A stretch of DNA of 24,142 nt from Fusobacteriaceae bacterium UBA2433. GTDB taxonomy: Bacteria; Fusobacteriota; Fusobacteriia; Fusobacteriales; Fusobacteriaceae. Positions within the stretch are counted from its first letter, which is position 1; each line of letters starts with the position of its first letter. The stretch spans positions 1 to 24,142 of the forward strand of contig DDQV01000130.1 in the NCBI GenBank assembly GCA_002342785.1, given 5' to 3'. The translations under genes were made by a program, and so were the position numbers. The notes below the pieces were generated by a model. It was not told the DNA's origin, ran no database searches, and saw nothing but the letters and a program-made list of their open reading frames with translations. Shown here one piece after another: positions 22,398 through 24,142 of the stretch.

Positions 22398-24142
22398 TTA
22401 TTTAATAACTTTAAAAGATAAGTCATCCTCTACTATAGTTACATTAACAGTACTTCCTTCTATTACATCTCCTTTGAGGATAAGTTTAGCTAAACTAGTT
22501 TCTACTTTTTTTTGTAGATATCTTTTAATAGGTCTAGCTCCAAATTTTAGATCATAAGATTTTTCTATGATATAATCTATAGCTTCTGTTGAAAAAGTAA
22601 GTTCGATATATTTGTCCTTTAATTTTTCATTTGTTTCATTGATTAATAATTTTATTATATTTTTAATACTATCTTTGTCTAATGCTTTAAAAACTATTAT
22701 TTCATCGATCCTATTTATAAATTCAGGTTTGAAGTTGGCCTTTAGTTTATCAATAACAATTTTTTTAGTATTTTTTCCTACTTGTGGGTCTTCAACTATA
22801 TATTCACTTCCAAGATTACTAGTCATTATGATAATAGTATTTTTGAAATTTACTACCTTTCCTTTGCTATCAGTAAGACGTCCATCATCTAATAGTTGGA
22901 GTAAGATATTAAATACATCTGGATGTGCTTTTTCTATTTCATCTAATAATATTACAGAATATGGTTTTCTTCTTACAGCTTCTGTAAGTTGTCCCCCTTC
23001 TTCATATCCAACATAACCTGGAGGCGCTCCTATAAGTCTAGTTACAGAAAATTTATCCATGTACTCACTCATATCTATTCTTATAATATTTTGTTCATCA
23101 TCAAATAGATTTAGAGCGAGAGTTTTAGCCAAATAAGTTTTTCCAACTCCAGTAGGACCTAAAAATATAAATGAACCAAGGGGCCTATTTGGATCGTTGA
23201 GACCTGCTCTAGCACGGATAATAGCTTCTGAAATATTTTTTATAGCTTCTGATTGTCCAATGACTCTAGATTTTATACTATCTTCTAGGTGAAGGATCTT
23301 TTCTTTTTCACCTTCCATAAGTTTATTAACTGGGATACCGGTCCAAGAGCTTAGAGTCTCTGCTATTTCATCTCTATCTAAAACTTCTTTCACTAGTTTG
23401 TGACTGGTTTTTTTACTATTTTCCATTTTTTCTTCTTCTATTTTTAAATCTTTTTCTAATTGTGGTAATCTTCCATACTGCAACTCAGCTAATTTTTGTA
23501 AATTGGCTTCTCTATTTGCTTTTTGGATCTCTAACTTTGTTTTTTCTATCTGTTCTTTTATTTGTTGTACTTTAACTACATCATTTTTTTCTAAATCCCA
23601 TTGAGCTTGGAGAACTAATTTTTTATCATTTAACTCAGCAAGTTCTCTCTCAAGATTATTTAATCGTTCTTGACTACCTTTATCTTTTTCTTTTTTTAGG
23701 GATTCTTTTTCTATCTCATATTGCATAGCTTTTCTAGTAAGTTCATCTAACTCTACAGGCATAGAGTTCATCTCTGTTTTTATCTTACTGGCTGCTTCAT
23801 CAATTAAATCAATTGCCTTATCAGGTAAATTTCTATCTGTGATATATCTATCACTTAAAATTACAGAGGATACAATTGCACTATCACTTATTCGAATTCC
23901 ATGAAATACTTCATATTTTTCTTTTAGTCCTCTAAGGATAGAGATACTATCTTCTATTGTTGGCTCATTGACTATGATTGCTTGAAATCTTCTCTCAAGG
24001 GCACTATCTTTTTCTATATATTTTCTGTACTCATCGATAGTTGTGGCTCCTATTACATTTATTTCTCCTCTAGCTAACATAGGTTTTAATAAATTTCCAG
24101 CATCCATGGCTCCCTCTGTTTTTCCAGCTCCAACAATAGTAT
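22398..24142 (-). CDS. clpB: Chaperone ClpB, C-terminal part (5' end outside the window)
   Basis: ClpB is the hexameric AAA+ disaggregase that works with DnaK. The frame stays open to the window edge (reading TIVGAGKTEGAMDAGNLLKP), so the first part of the gene (N-domain and the Walker motifs of NBD1) is missing here. Visible are the end of NBD1 (IGATTIDEYRKYIEKDSALE with the Arg finger pair RR), the long charged coiled-coil M-domain that separates ClpB from ClpA/ClpX, and NBD2. NBD2 shows Walker A GPTGVGKTYLAKTLA, pore loop GYVGYEEGG, Walker B VILLDEIEKAHPDVF, the Arg finger region FKPEFINRIDE and sensor 2 GARPIKRYLQ. The ATG at 24107 is internal, not the start. The C-terminus looks complete. 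No promoter can be seen. Confidence 0.95.
   Translation of the reverse strand, partial: TIVGAGKTEGAMDAGNLLKPMLARGEINVIGATTIDEYRKYIEKDSALERRFQAIIVNEPTIEDSISILRGLKEKYEVFHGIRISDSAIVSSVILSDRYITDRNLPDKAIDLIDEAASKIKTEMNSMPVELDELTRKAMQYEIEKESLKKEKDKGSQERLNNLERELAELNDKKLVLQAQWDLEKNDVVKVQQIKEQIEKTKLEIQKANREANLQKLAELQYGRLPQLEKDLKIEEEKMENSKKTSHKLVKEVLDRDEIAETLSSWTGIPVNKLMEGEKEKILHLEDSIKSRVIGQSEAIKNISEAIIRARAGLNDPNRPLGSFIFLGPTGVGKTYLAKTLALNLFDDEQNIIRIDMSEYMDKFSVTRLIGAPPGYVGYEEGGQLTEAVRRKPYSVILLDEIEKAHPDVFNILLQLLDDGRLTDSKGKVVNFKNTIIIMTSNLGSEYIVEDPQVGKNTKKIVIDKLKANFKPEFINRIDEIIVFKALDKDSIKNIIKLLINETNEKLKDKYIELTFSTEAIDYIIEKSYDLKFGARPIKRYLQKKVETSLAKLILKGDVIEGSTVNVTIVEDDLSFKVIK

Noticed and set aside
22398..24107. 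clpB starting at ATG 24107 as a short complete gene.
   Set aside because: The frame upstream to the window edge codes for conserved ClpB sequence, so the ATG is internal and the gene is only cut by the window.

Overview
The window is strongly AT-rich bacterial DNA with dense coding, consensus GGAGG-type Shine-Dalgarno sites and many short gene overlaps. The gene set is a split class I (Fe-S) fumarase, a menaquinone-tail operon, a BioG/BioC biotin operon and a fused nucleoside kinase. Together with the base composition this suggests an anaerobic, low-GC bacterium, most likely Fusobacteriota (Ilyobacter/Propionigenium/Cetobacterium type) and less likely a clostridial Firmicute. That assignment is inference; no rRNA or other taxonomic marker is present.

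Layout: (1) 46-1506, minus strand, two-subunit fumarase/tartrate-type hydro-lyase with a recognisable promoter. (2) 1771-3810, plus strand, a stand-alone 679-residue protein with a degenerate SIR2-like N-terminus, a Glu/Lys-rich linker and an unassigned C-terminal region. (3) 3854-6290, minus strand, a diacylglycerol-kinase-like lipid kinase and a uridine-kinase-like nucleoside kinase. (4) 6449-8128, minus strand, an FAD/NAD(P) oxidoreductase and a PPOX-fold flavin protein. (5) 8129-9433, about 1.3 kb without genes, built from degenerate CACAGATTA-type repeats. It includes a 231-bp direct duplication that is almost perfect, and three AAGGCTA boxes at exact 21-bp spacing. (6) 9434-15232, minus strand, bioA-bioF-bioG-bioC, then a CatA-like acetyltransferase, thyA and folA. 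(7) 15327-16205 (minus) and 16394-18040 (plus), a divergent pair: an EamA-type transporter and a membrane diguanylate cyclase. (8) 18088-20968, minus strand, menA-menG-small protein-polyprenyl diphosphate synthase. (9) 20969-21361, a 393-bp gap with an orphan hairpin. (10) 21362-22267, plus strand, a second EamA transporter. (11) 22398-24142, minus strand, the 3' part of clpB, running off the window.

How genes work together: BioC and BioG are expected to open and close the methyl-ester shield used in pimeloyl-ACP synthesis, and BioF and BioA then build DAPA. bioD and bioB are not in the window. ThyA consumes methylene-THF and FolA regenerates THF. MenA, MenG and the prenyl synthase make and attach the menaquinone side chain and complete the quinone. 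The 108-residue protein between menG and the synthase sits where a HepS/HexA-type small subunit would be expected. Fumarase may feed fumarate respiration that would use this menaquinone (inference).

The points most worth a second look are the orphan SIR2-like protein, the duplicated non-coding repeat block with its 21-bp-spaced boxes, and the putative minimal prenyl-synthase subunit.
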